From Terriglobus albidus (lineage in GTDB: Bacteria > Acidobacteriota > Terriglobia > Terriglobales > Acidobacteriaceae): 64,000 nt of DNA. The first letter of the stretch is position 1. Each line of letters starts with the position of its first letter. The notes beneath the pieces are model-generated. The model searched no databases and was not told the DNA's origin. It worked only from the letters and a program-made list of their open reading frames with translations. A program made the translations under genes and the position numbers. Shown piece after piece: positions 21,951-30,513 of the stretch. Location: the NCBI RefSeq assembly GCF_008000815.1, contig NZ_CP042806.1:4216001-4280000 (forward strand). The letters are read 5' to 3'.

Positions 21951-23047
21951 TGAGAAAGAGAGCACTCTTTACGGTGGCTGCGGCTGCCATGATCTCCATG
22001 ACCACACACGGCCAAACACCACAGACACCTCACAAATGGGCCATCGTCATCCACGGGGGCGCCGGCGTCATCGAACGCAAGAACATGACGCCCGAGGCGG
22101 AAAAGGCCTACCGCGCGGCTCTCGACAAGGTGCTGCAGACCGGCGCGGATGTGCTGGCTAAAGGCGGATCTTCCCTCGATGCCATTGAAGCCTCCATCAA
22201 ACTGATGGAAGACGATCCGTTGTTTAACGCCGGACGCGGCGCAGTCTTTACCGCTGCCGGACGCAACGAACTGGACGCTGCCATCATGGACGGCAAGACC
22301 CTGAACGCAGGCGCAGTCGCCGAAGTCACCCGGACACGGCACCCTATCTCGCTCGCGCGCGCGGTCATGGAGAAGTCGCCGCACGTCATGCTGATTGGCA
22401 ACGGAGCAGACGAGTTCGCCGCCGAGCGAGGCCTGGAGCAGGTTGACCCCAGCTACTTCTTCACCGAGCGCCGTTGGCAGCAGCTTGTAAAAGCGCTCAA
22501 GGCCAAGGGCAAACCGATTCCTCCGCGCCCGGCAGGCGCTCCTTCCGAACCAAAGGAACCGATCTCTTTCTTACAACCCGATGAGCTGCCTGCTGCGGCG
22601 TGGCCCGATGAAAGCCAGACTCACAAATACGGGACCGTCGGCGTCGTCGCTCTCGACCGGGACGGCAATGTAGCTGCCGGCACCTCCACAGGAGGCACAA
22701 CGGCGAAGCTCTATGGCCGCGTCGGCGATTCGCCCATTATCGGGGCGGGTACGTACGCCTCCAATGAGAGCTGCGCTGTTTCTGCCACAGGCACCGGCGA
22801 GTATTTCATCCGCCTCACAGTCGCCCGCGAGATCTGCGCGCTTGTTCAGTACAAGGGAATGAGGTTGCAGGCCGCGGCCGACGAGGTAATTCAGAAGCGC
22901 CTTACAGCGCTTAAGGGTGATGGAGGCATCATTGCCGTCACACCCGATGGACAACTTGCATGGAGCTTCAATACGCCGGGGATGTACCGCGCCAGACTGG
23001 CAGAAGGCGGCAAGGCGCAGGTCAGCATCTATCACGACGAACCATAA
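21950..23047 (+). CDS. Isoaspartyl peptidase/L-asparaginase (Ntn-hydrolase), exported
   Basis: A 365-residue plant-type asparaginase precursor. A signal peptide (RALFTVAAAAMISMTTHGQ) precedes the alpha-chain start (HKWAIVIHGGAGVIE). The autocleavage site is Gly-Thr in KYGTVGVVALDRDG, with Thr about 228 as the new N-terminal nucleophile. The AAGTSTGG stretch in the beta chain forms the active site. The enzyme removes isoaspartyl peptides or asparagine. The TAATG overlap with the upstream oligopeptidase gene suggests coupled peptide turnover, although this protein appears exported and the oligopeptidase cytoplasmic. A strong bidirectional terminator follows. Confidence 0.93.
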   Translation: MRKRALFTVAAAAMISMTTHGQTPQTPHKWAIVIHGGAGVIERKNMTPEAEKAYRAALDKVLQTGADVLAKGGSSLDAIEASIKLMEDDPLFNAGRGAVFTAAGRNELDAAIMDGKTLNAGAVAEVTRTRHPISLARAVMEKSPHVMLIGNGADEFAAERGLEQVDPSYFFTERRWQQLVKALKAKGKPIPPRPAGAPSEPKEPISFLQPDELPAAAWPDESQTHKYGTVGVVALDRDGNVAAGTSTGGTTAKLYGRVGDSPIIGAGTYASNESCAVSATGTGEYFIRLTVAREICALVQYKGMRLQAAADEVIQKRLTALKGDGGIIAVTPDGQLAWSFNTPGMYRARLAEGGKAQVSIYHDEP

Positions 23048-23066
23048 GGGTTCGGGGATTTCAAAA

Positions 23067-23101
23067 AGCAGAAGAGGGGGCAAAATGCCCCCTCTTCTGC
23101 T
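23067..23101. terminator. Bidirectional rho-independent terminator
   Basis: A perfect 15 bp stem (AGCAGAAGAGGGGGC, loop AAAAT, GCCCCCTCTTCTGCT) between the convergent isoaspartyl peptidase and ABC exporter genes. Short T- or A-rich runs flank both sides, so it can stop both transcripts. Confidence 0.9.
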
Positions 23102-23121
23102 TTGTAACCGTTGGTCTTTGA

Positions 23122-25014
23122 CTATGCCTTAGCTTCTTCTTCCAGCTTGTCGCCTTCGCCGGGAGCCAGGAACATATTCATCTCTACGCCGTGCTGCCGT
23201 GTGTAAAGCTCGTAGTAGCGTCCGCCCATTGCCAGCAGTTCCTCATGGCGTCCACGCTCCCGGATGCGGCCTTGTTCCACCACCAGAATCTGATCTGCCC
23301 TGCGAATGGTTGAGAGCCGGTGAGCGATGACGAAGGTGGTGCGTCCTCGCATCAGGTAGTTCAGGCCTTCCTGGATCAGCGCCTCGCTCTCCGAATCAAG
23401 CGAACTGGTCGCTTCATCCAGAATCAGGATGCGAGGATCCGCAAGGATGGCGCGAGCGATGGAGAGCCGCTGCCTCTGGCCTCCGCTCAGTTTCACGCCG
23501 CGCTCGCCGACGATGGTTTCATAGCCTTCCGGGAAGCGCTCCACAAACTCATCCACGCGCGCGATGCGGCAAGCTTCTCTCCACTGCTCTTCCGTAGCTT
23601 CCGGACGTGAGAACAGCACGTTTTCACGCACAGTACCATCAAAGAGGAAGGTTTCCTGCAGAACCACGCCAAGCTGCGACCGATAGCTGCTCAGCTTTAC
23701 ATCTGCCAGATCCACGCCGTCCACGACGACCCGGCCCTGCTGTGCAGTGTGGAAGGCACATACCAGGCTGATGATGGTTGACTTGCCGGAACCGGACGAG
23801 CCCACCAGCGCCGTCGAGGTCCCGGGCCTGGCCACGAAGTCGATATCGTGCAGCACAGGTTTGCCTTCTTCATACTCAAAGCTGACGTGTTCAAAGCGGA
23901 CATCCCCACGCAACGTTCCCAGCTCCGCCTTGCGCTTCGAGCCTGCATCTTCGGTCAGCTCCGCCAGCACTTCATTGGTCCGATCCAGGCCGGCTGCGGC
24001 TTCCGTCAACTGCGTTCCAATCGAAACCAGTTGCACCATGGGAGCGATCATGAAGGTCAGGAACATGGTGTATTCCACGTATCCACCAACGGTCAGGCGC
24101 CCCGCCGTATGCTCCCTGCCGCCGAGGTACATCACCAGGCCGCCGACCACGCCCAGCACCATCGTGCTCGATAATGTCATCATCGACTGGGCCCGCAGCG
24201 AGCTCAGCACGTTCGTCAGTAATCGCTGGACGCCACCCGCAAAGACATTCGCCTCACTCTCCTCGGCGTGATATCCCTTGACGACCCGGACGCCGCCTAA
24301 CGACTCAGTCAGGCGTCCTGTCACCTCTGCAGAGATAGCTCCGCGCTGCCGGAAGATGGGACGGATCGTCTTGAAGGCACGCATCAGGATCACCGCAAAG
24401 ATCAGCAGGATCGAGAAGGTCAGAAGCGTCATCCGCGTGCTCAGGCGGATGAGCACGACAAATGCAATCGACGCTGTCAGCAGTCCGCCGACAAACTCCA
24501 CCAGCCCCGTGCCGATGATGTTGCGAACGCCTTCCACGTCGGTCATGATGCGCGAGACCAGCACACCCGTACGATTACGGTCATAAAACTCCACAGGGAG
24601 CCGGCCGATATGCTCCTGCACCTTCCGCCGCAGCTCAGCGATAAGCTTCTGGCCTTCTGTCGAGAGCAACTGCGATAGAGCATAGGTTGTGATGCCCTGG
24701 ATCATGGTCGCAGCAGCGACCATAGCGATGATCTTCGGCAACAACGATGACTGCCCGTGGTACATCACGTTGTCGATCAGGTAGCGAGAGGAAGCGGGAA
24801 GCACTAAACCGCAGGCACGGTTGACGATCATCAACAGAAAGCTGCCGACCACCAGACCGAGCCGTGGTCGAAACAGCGCCCATACCTGCGGCAGTACTTT
24901 CTTCAGAGGAGGCTTTGGCCTCTTCTCTCCTCCGGGAGGGGTCTTATGACTGCGGATCGGCCGGTCGCCGGCGTGCATCCGCGGTGCTCCTAATGACGAC
25001 GACATTCCGCCCAT
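23122..25014 (-). CDS. ABC exporter, fused permease-ATPase (MsbA-type)
   Basis: A half-transporter of 630 residues. The start at 25014 is preceded by GGAG at proper spacing, and the longer frame to 25059 is not needed. The transmembrane domain (six helices, about residues 45-340) starts PLKKVLPQVWALFRPRLGLV. The nucleotide-binding domain has Walker A (VGSSGSGKST, about 405), signature LSGGQRQR (about 508), Walker B (ILILDEATSS) and the H-loop His in VIAHRLST. It probably forms a homodimer that exports lipids or drugs. The substrate is unknown. It stands alone, convergent with the peptidase operon. Confidence 0.93.
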   Translation of the reverse strand: MGGMSSSLGAPRMHAGDRPIRSHKTPPGGEKRPKPPLKKVLPQVWALFRPRLGLVVGSFLLMIVNRACGLVLPASSRYLIDNVMYHGQSSLLPKIIAMVAAATMIQGITTYALSQLLSTEGQKLIAELRRKVQEHIGRLPVEFYDRNRTGVLVSRIMTDVEGVRNIIGTGLVEFVGGLLTASIAFVVLIRLSTRMTLLTFSILLIFAVILMRAFKTIRPIFRQRGAISAEVTGRLTESLGGVRVVKGYHAEESEANVFAGGVQRLLTNVLSSLRAQSMMTLSSTMVLGVVGGLVMYLGGREHTAGRLTVGGYVEYTMFLTFMIAPMVQLVSIGTQLTEAAAGLDRTNEVLAELTEDAGSKRKAELGTLRGDVRFEHVSFEYEEGKPVLHDIDFVARPGTSTALVGSSGSGKSTIISLVCAFHTAQQGRVVVDGVDLADVKLSSYRSQLGVVLQETFLFDGTVRENVLFSRPEATEEQWREACRIARVDEFVERFPEGYETIVGERGVKLSGGQRQRLSIARAILADPRILILDEATSSLDSESEALIQEGLNYLMRGRTTFVIAHRLSTIRRADQILVVEQGRIRERGRHEELLAMGGRYYELYTRQHGVEMNMFLAPGEGDKLEEEAKA

Positions 25015-25082
25015 ATTTCGCTCCACTCCGCTATTGCCGCAGTAGTCCACACCAGCCACGGCCGTACCTCAGAAAATCGACG

Positions 25083-25451
25083 TTATGCTACCCGTGCGCG
25101 GCGCGCAGCGATGAACGACCGCACACACAGCAGCGTGTAAATCAGGCAGATCACTGCCATCAGAACCTCTTCACGAACTGCCAACGGACGAAGGATCGGA
25201 CCGGACAGGTAGGCCTTCAGGGCGCGAATGGCCGGAAACAGGAAGCCCAGCAGACCGATAGTGACCGCGATATGCATGACGATCATGCGCATCTTTGCGT
25301 CTTCCGTACGGGCGACCATTCCCAGGATCGCCAACGCAATCCCGAACCATGCCGGGATAAGTGCAGTAAACGCGGTGTGTCCAGTGATCCAGAAGAAGAT
25401 CACTCCAAGCAGAATCAGCAACACACCAAACCGAATTGTTACATTTGCCAT
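25083..25451 (-). CDS. Small four-helix membrane protein, unknown function
   Basis: A 122-residue hydrophobic protein with four predicted transmembrane helices (FGVLLILLGVIFFWI; LIPAWFGIALAILGMVA; MIVMHIAVTIGLLGFLF; EEVLMAVICLIYTLLCV). The C-terminus is basic (SFIAARRARVA). I do not recognise a named family. The start is the ATG at 25451, after GAGAGG. It begins 12 bp after the stop of the CusF-SCO1 gene on the same strand, so it may be co-transcribed and have a role near the copper or respiratory chain system. That link rests on position alone. Confidence 0.75.
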   Translation of the reverse strand: MANVTIRFGVLLILLGVIFFWITGHTAFTALIPAWFGIALAILGMVARTEDAKMRMIVMHIAVTIGLLGFLFPAIRALKAYLSGPILRPLAVREEVLMAVICLIYTLLCVRSFIAARRARVA

Positions 25452-25463
25452 CAACGTTTCCTC

Positions 25464-26345
25464 TCAGGCCGCACGGGCCAGTTCTTTCATCCGCGCTGCG
25501 ACCTGCGCAGCCGTCCAGTCATTCCCCGGAAACCACTCGGCCACACGTCCGCTTTTATCCACGACTACCGTAGATAACGAATGAGTGAGCGATTTATTGT
25601 CGTCCGAAGTCACTCCCAGGTCGAAAAACTCCTCCATGGGCCGCAGATCGCTCTGCAAAGGCACTGCAAACTCCCAGTGCCGGAAGTCCGTCTTCCCGGC
25701 ATAGATTTCGCCGTAGCTCTTCAGCACCTTCGGTGAATCGAAGGCCGGATCGAAGCTAATGCTCAGCAGGTGCGTCCCTGACGCCGCATCCTTATCCGTT
25801 GCGAGCGTCTTCTCGATCTCCGCAAAGTTGCGGCTCATCTTCGGGCAGTAGTCATCCAACGGGCAGCGCGTATAGACAAAGGTGATCAACAGAACCCGGC
25901 CCTGGAACTCATTCAGGTGAATCGCCTTCCCGTTCTGATTGGTCAGCTTGAAGTCCGGGACGACGTCGCCTTTCGCGGGCGCATGAAACTGCATTGTCGG
26001 TTTGTAGTCCGGTTTCCCCTGGGCGATTACGACAATCTGATCGAGCTTGGCGTTCTTGTAGACCTCGCCGTCGTACTCGACAAAGAGCTTTGCCGTAATC
26101 CGGTCCCCCGGATGAAGCTCCTTCAGTACCGCCGAATCTTTCACCTTGTACGGCATGATCATGGCTTCCATAAAGCCTGGAATGGCTTCATGATCCAGCG
26201 TCACCTCGCTGCGGGCGGGATTCGTCTCGATCACCTTACCGCGAACATCAAACGTCTTCGTCGTGCTCGGAGGTTGGGGGGGCTTTTTGCACCCAGCCAT
26301 GCAGACCACGACAGCCAGCAGGATCGCAAAAGAAATCTTTCTCAC
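25464..26345 (-). CDS. CusF-like copper-binding domain fused to SCO1/SenC domain, lipoprotein
   Basis: About 293 residues from a GTG that gives a good lipoprotein signal (ISFAILLAVVVCMAGC). The open frame extends to 26387 with an alternative ATG. The first domain (about residues 30-115) has the small beta-barrel pattern of CusF-type Cu-binding proteins (FDVRGKVIETNPARSEVTLDH; GFMEAMIMPYKV with clustered Met). The second is a SCO1/SenC thioredoxin fold with cysteines in TRCPLDDYCP (C-x5-C rather than C-x3-C) and the metal His in LTHSLSTVVVD. SCO proteins deliver copper to cytochrome oxidase Cu-A sites. The fusion suggests capture and delivery in one chain. Confidence 0.87.
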   Translation of the reverse strand: MRKISFAILLAVVVCMAGCKKPPQPPSTTKTFDVRGKVIETNPARSEVTLDHEAIPGFMEAMIMPYKVKDSAVLKELHPGDRITAKLFVEYDGEVYKNAKLDQIVVIAQGKPDYKPTMQFHAPAKGDVVPDFKLTNQNGKAIHLNEFQGRVLLITFVYTRCPLDDYCPKMSRNFAEIEKTLATDKDAASGTHLLSISFDPAFDSPKVLKSYGEIYAGKTDFRHWEFAVPLQSDLRPMEEFFDLGVTSDDNKSLTHSLSTVVVDKSGRVAEWFPGNDWTAAQVAARMKELARAA

Positions 26346-26396
26346 ACCCTCATGATAGTCCTCGGCCCCTGCCATCCCGCGTGACACACTGGAGAG

Positions 26397-27536
26397 GTGC
26401 GCTCGAGAGCCCAGGCACCGTCACTTCCGCTGCTCGCCTATGGATTTCTGCTGACCGGCCTGGGTACGGCTCTATTGGGTCCCATCCTTCCCCTGCTTGC
26501 AGCCAGGCACCATCTGTCGGACGCCTCCATCGGCCTGCTGCCGTTGGCGCAGTTTCTGGGGGCTACCGTCGGCGGCATGACAGTCTTTCGCCGGCCGCAA
26601 TACAGCTTCGGAACCGGAGCCTTCGCCGCAGCGGCCGGGCTTGCTCTCTTTGCGATTGCACCTGCTCTCCCGATGCTCATGGCCGTGCTCTTTGGCGGAG
26701 CCTGGGGTATCGGCCAGATGATCGCTTCCTCCAATGTGATTACAGGCTCACGCTATACGCAGAATCGCGCCTCCGCTCTCACATTGCTCAATGCCCTGTT
26801 CAGCGCCGGTGCGTTGCTGTCGCCGCTGTTCGCCTCCTGGCTTACACCTCACATGCGGCTGCGATCGATGCTGTTGGGTTTCGCGGCTCTCTTCGCGATT
26901 GCGGCGCTGCTGTTTGCTTTCGAACGCAGCCGGACCCCGATCGACGTTCCAGAAAACACCTCCGCGGCCGCTTCGGACGTTCCGCCGGTTGGTCTTCATC
27001 TGTTCCTTTTCTTTGCCCTTCTGCTTGCCCTGTACGGAGCGTATGAGAGCAGCTTCAACGTCTGGCTTACGACCTACATGCTCCGCTATGGAGGGCGTTC
27101 GCTTTCTGAAAGCCAGGCCGTGACCTCCGTGTTCTGGATCGCCCTCGCCTGCGCCCGTCCCCTCTCGTCAGCCGTCCTTCTGCGTCTGAAGGACACGCTC
27201 CTGCAGCGTCTTGCGCTGGTGGCGCTGGTGATCAGTACACTGGCGCTGCTCTTCGCTCACACTGCTGTCGAAATCACCGTCGTGGCCGTCATTCTGGGGC
27301 TTTCGCTCGGTCCGGTCTTTCCCGTGACCTTCGCCCTCATCCTCGGCCGCAAACCTTCTCCACGGCAGGCAGGTGTCATCCTTGCCGCCTCCGGCCTGGG
27401 AGCCGCCCTTCTGCCATGGCTTATGGGAGTTCTCTCACGGCAGTCGGACTCGCTGCGTACGGCATTCCTGCTTCCGCTTGCCGTCGCTGTGGGCCTGTTG
27501 ATCTTCTCGTTCCGCCTCAGCCGTTCAGCACAATAG
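26397..27536 (+). CDS. MFS transporter
   Basis: A 379-residue protein with about 12 hydrophobic helices in two halves and a short central loop (FERSRTPIDVPENTSAAASD). The first helix begins PLLAYGFLLTGLGTALLGPILPLLA. The layout resembles sugar or drug MFS permeases such as the FucP/YbjJ-like groups. The substrate cannot be assigned. The start is GTG at 26397, just after GGAGAG, and it is divergent from the CusF-SCO1 gene with about 50 bp between them. It ends 4 bp before the stop of the convergent hypothetical gene. Confidence 0.85.
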   Translation: MRSRAQAPSLPLLAYGFLLTGLGTALLGPILPLLAARHHLSDASIGLLPLAQFLGATVGGMTVFRRPQYSFGTGAFAAAAGLALFAIAPALPMLMAVLFGGAWGIGQMIASSNVITGSRYTQNRASALTLLNALFSAGALLSPLFASWLTPHMRLRSMLLGFAALFAIAALLFAFERSRTPIDVPENTSAAASDVPPVGLHLFLFFALLLALYGAYESSFNVWLTTYMLRYGGRSLSESQAVTSVFWIALACARPLSSAVLLRLKDTLLQRLALVALVISTLALLFAHTAVEITVVAVILGLSLGPVFPVTFALILGRKPSPRQAGVILAASGLGAALLPWLMGVLSRQSDSLRTAFLLPLAVAVGLLIFSFRLSRSAQ

Positions 27537-27540
27537 CGAG

Positions 27541-28518
27541 CTATCGGCTGCCGGCAGACAGCTCCCCTGAGATCTCCGCCTCACGCGCAGCCTCCACGTC
27601 CTCGATACGGAAGACATGTGTTTCCTTCGGAGGCTCGAACCGTCCCGACCCCAGATACGCGGCAACGATGCCCGCCGTTAACTCCGGATGCAGGAATGCC
27701 AGCGGAACCAGATATTTCTTAGACTTCACCAGCGATTCGGCAACTCCGTTCACGCGGGTACTGCGAGGGATATCGCCAGGCACCTGCGGAATGACGAAGG
27801 TAGTCAGATCCAGCTCATCGTGTTTGCGGGCGTACTTCACGAAGGATTTCGCAATCTGCTTCGGCGTGGTGATGCCGCCATCCGCCAGAATATTGCGGTG
27901 AACCGCCTTCGGGAAGTACAGATTCAGCAGCTTGCGCGAGAAGTCGGCACAGTTCTGAAACAGCAGGTTGAAGTGGCTGCGATTGTGGCCTTCGTTGTAA
28001 GCCGTAATCAGCTCCGCATCCTGCGCAGCCGTCGTTCTTACCTGGAAGCCGTAGATCTTGCGGTCGTACGAAGATCCCACCATCTGGATCCAGTCGCCTT
28101 CCGGGGTGCTTCCATCCGCCTCATCCGGCACAATCTCACGCAGGTGGCGACGCCGGTACGCATCCCGAAGATCCGTCTCTAGCTGTGCTGTCGCAGCCAA
28201 CGGGATGTCGCTTCTGTCTTCCACGGCGTACAGGTATGGAATCAAAGGAATGGCTACCCAGTCGTAGTGATTGACCTTGTAATAGCGGCTGATCACCACT
28301 CCCAGCTCGCCAGGCGCGCATGTCCGCAGGCTGACCGGAGTCTCGGCGCAGACATGGTCAAGATATATGGCAGCGTGGCCCGTCGGATTCATCTCTCCGA
28401 ACCGGCCGAAAGGTTCCTCCACGAGCAGTGCGACACTGCCCTGCGCGGCAAAAGAGGCAAAAAACAGTGCCGCATATATTCCCCAACGGAAAAGTCTCCC
28501 AAACCCAAATAAGCTCAT
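27541..28518 (-). CDS. Exported hypothetical protein with permuted-papain-like His/Cys pattern
   Basis: A 325-residue protein with an N-terminal hydrophobic signal (WGIYAALFFASFAAQGSVALL). Residues about 40-55 contain TGHAAIYLDHVC and about 200-215 contain HFNLLFQNCADFSRKLL. A His in GHxAIY followed much later by NC-x-x-F is the arrangement of circularly permuted NlpC/P60 (YiiX-like) cysteine hydrolases. I infer that His44 and the Cys near 207 could form the catalytic pair. No named family is certain. It is convergent with the MFS gene. A repeat element (copy 2) lies between its start and ubiX, 115 bp upstream. Confidence 0.65.
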   Translation of the reverse strand: MSLFGFGRLFRWGIYAALFFASFAAQGSVALLVEEPFGRFGEMNPTGHAAIYLDHVCAETPVSLRTCAPGELGVVISRYYKVNHYDWVAIPLIPYLYAVEDRSDIPLAATAQLETDLRDAYRRRHLREIVPDEADGSTPEGDWIQMVGSSYDRKIYGFQVRTTAAQDAELITAYNEGHNRSHFNLLFQNCADFSRKLLNLYFPKAVHRNILADGGITTPKQIAKSFVKYARKHDELDLTTFVIPQVPGDIPRSTRVNGVAESLVKSKKYLVPLAFLHPELTAGIVAAYLGSGRFEPPKETHVFRIEDVEAAREAEISGELSAGSR

Positions 28519-28633
28519 CAGTCCCGTATTTATTTCGATGCAACTTAAACAACCTGTTTACGGCTTCTTAAGGCTTCAACCGCCACAACAGAAAAAAGTC
28601 GCGACGGGATTGGTTGCTCACATTGCCTGCGAT

Positions 28634-28745
28634 AGAGCATTTTTCCTGTAGATGTCGCGCGGGCTTCCGCATCTATGGGCGTTTTCCGCAATGAAAACGC
28701 CACAGCACACCCTTCCGGGATACCCAGCAACAGGGAAAATGCTCT
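28634..28745 (-). repeat. Palindromic MITE-like element, copy 2
   Basis: A 112 bp element in the opposite orientation to copy 1. Its ends are AGAGCATTTTTCCTGT and ACAGGGAAAATGCTCT, with the central GGCGTTTTC...GAAAACGCC hairpin and TA at both edges (28633-28634 and 28745-28746). The right edge touches the ubiX start codon at 28747. Any ribosome-binding site for that start would lie inside the element. Confidence 0.92.
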
Positions 28746-28746
28746 A

Positions 28747-29370
28747 ATGATTATTGTGAGCGAAGTTATTGTGCAAGAACGGGTTATCACGCTTGCGATT
28801 ACCGGCGCCAGTGGTGCGATCTTCGCACGTCTTGCGCTTAAGATGCTGGATACCGACGCCCGCGTTCGCCGCATCCATCTGGTTGCATCGGATGCGGCTC
28901 TCCGCGTTTTTGCCGAAGAGCTGCAACTTGCCGGTCGCGCCCAACTCGTGGAACGGCTTCTTGGCCGAAGCTCAGACAAGATCGTGCATCACGGACAGGA
29001 CGACATAGGAGCAGCGATCGCCAGTGGAAGTCATCTTAGTCACGGCATGATTGTGCTTCCCTGTTCCATGGGTACCTTGGCAGGCATCGCCAACGGCCTT
29101 GCCTCTAACCTGATTGAGCGCGCGGCGGATGTCATGCTGAAAGAGCGCCGTCCACTGGTGCTGTGTGTGCGTGAGACGCCTTTCAACCGCATCCATCTAC
29201 GGAATATGCAGCTTGCGGCAGAGGCCGGTGCGACCATCTATCCCGTTATTCCGACCTTCTATAACCATCCTCAGAGCGTCGAGGATATCGCTCGCAACTT
29301 TGTTCATCGAGTTCTGGCGCATATCGATCTGCCACAGGCCGGGGCGTATGAATGGAAGCCGGAAGACTAA
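28747..29370 (+). CDS. ubiX: Flavin prenyltransferase UbiX
   Basis: A 207-residue UbiX/Pad1-type enzyme that attaches a dimethylallyl group to FMN to make the prenyl-FMN cofactor of UbiD decarboxylases. The flavin-binding start is ITGASGAIFARLAL. The active-site stretch is VLPCSMGTLAGIANGLASNLIERAADV. Conserved RRPLVLCVRETPFNRIHLRNM and a C-terminal FYNHPQSVEDI follow. The ATG at 28747 abuts repeat element copy 2. A GTG at 28771 is an alternative start closer to the family's usual N-terminus. The partner ubiD lies 1.1 kb away on the opposite strand. Confidence 0.93.
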   Translation: MIIVSEVIVQERVITLAITGASGAIFARLALKMLDTDARVRRIHLVASDAALRVFAEELQLAGRAQLVERLLGRSSDKIVHHGQDDIGAAIASGSHLSHGMIVLPCSMGTLAGIANGLASNLIERAADVMLKERRPLVLCVRETPFNRIHLRNMQLAAEAGATIYPVIPTFYNHPQSVEDIARNFVHRVLAHIDLPQAGAYEWKPED

Positions 29371-29527
29371 GTAGTGGTTTCGCTTCGTGCAGCCATACTT
29401 CCTACGCGAACGACTCTTCAAAAGAGATCGGCGCCAGTGATTGGGACAGTAAAAGCCGGGCCCATGTCCCCGAGGGACGAGGGGCACCCAGTGCATGGGT
29501 TGTTCGAGATTGGTTGATTCCCTTCGA

Positions 29528-29555
29528 GCAACCAGGAACTAACAACCAGCAACTC
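29528..29555 (+). repeat. Degenerate heptad array (NAACYRG family), 4 units
   Basis: Four consecutive 7-base units (GCAACCA, GGAACTA, ACAACCA, GCAACTC) in the 3' intergenic space between ubiX and the alpha/beta hydrolase. They match the same heptad found at five other places in this window. The rest of 29371-29558 shows no gene or clear hairpin. Confidence 0.75.
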
Positions 29556-29558
29556 GCT

Positions 29559-30509
29559 TTACTTCGGCCATTCCCTGCGGCCGCCGGCAGTTGCAGGCTC
29601 TGACGCGAGGAATTCCTTCGTCGCTGCAAAGACTGGTACGGGGCACTCGCGGGGAGCCAGATGTCCGCAGCCATCCACGATCTCCAGCCGCGCCTGCGGC
29701 ACCAGTTGCTGTAACCGCTCTCCGGTCGCGGGCGGAATCAGACGATCCATCTCTCCCCACACGACCAGCATGGGCATCTTCAAGCCGCTCAAGCGGAAGT
29801 CCATCAACTCGCGTCCGATGGTCATCGCGTGAATACTCCGCTGCGTCACCCATCCATTCTCGGCGGCACGCCGTACAACATCACGGGATACGAAGTCCGG
29901 CAGGCGTGTCGGCACCGGCTCCAAAACGCGCAGCAGCTCGGTTACCTCGTCGATGCTCTTCGGCGTGAAGTTGTCGAACGAGAAGTCCACCTGGAAGTAG
30001 AGACCGGCGGTGTCATACAACACCAGACGCCGAATGCGCTGCGGATAATCGACCGCCAGACGCATGCTTACCCAGCCACCCATCGACCAGCCGATCACGT
30101 CCGGCTGTGCCAGGTGCATAGCGTCCATGAACTGAGCCACCATCTTCTCTTCTTCAGCGATGGAGTAGTCGGAGCCCTGGGGCTTTGCAGACCGGCCGTA
30201 GCCCAGCAGATCAGGCGCGTAGACGTGATATCCCTCACCGGCGAACCTAGGCATCAACTCAGCCCAGTCCTCGACGCGGCTTCCCAGTCCGTGAACCAGC
30301 AATAGCTGCTTCCCGTTCACAGGCCCGGCTTCGACGTAGTGAATCCGGTGACCGTCAAGCTCGATGTAATGGCTGCTTACGCCCTGCCGCCACATCTTGT
30401 AGCGCAGCAATTGATCGCTCACCCACAGGGGCCGTAGATAAAACACTGCACCAGCGACGAGAACCACCAGCAGAAAACTTCCAAGGATGCGTAAGAACCA
30501 GCTCTTCAT
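29559..30509 (-). CDS. Membrane-anchored alpha/beta hydrolase
   Basis: A 316-residue alpha/beta hydrolase with an N-terminal hydrophobic anchor (ILGSFLLVVLVAGAVFYL). The oxyanion motif is VHGLGSR, the nucleophile Ser is in the elbow GWSMGG, the acid Asp in VWGEMDRLIPP and the His in DGCGHLAPRE. Substrate is unknown. Its relatives include lipases, epoxide hydrolases and C-C bond hydrolases. It begins 4 bp after the ubiD stop on the same strand, so the two are almost certainly co-transcribed and may act on the same aromatic or quinone-related compound. That link is inference. Confidence 0.88.
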   Translation of the reverse strand: MKSWFLRILGSFLLVVLVAGAVFYLRPLWVSDQLLRYKMWRQGVSSHYIELDGHRIHYVEAGPVNGKQLLLVHGLGSRVEDWAELMPRFAGEGYHVYAPDLLGYGRSAKPQGSDYSIAEEEKMVAQFMDAMHLAQPDVIGWSMGGWVSMRLAVDYPQRIRRLVLYDTAGLYFQVDFSFDNFTPKSIDEVTELLRVLEPVPTRLPDFVSRDVVRRAAENGWVTQRSIHAMTIGRELMDFRLSGLKMPMLVVWGEMDRLIPPATGERLQQLVPQARLEIVDGCGHLAPRECPVPVFAATKEFLASEPATAGGRREWPK

Positions 30510-30513
30510 CAGG

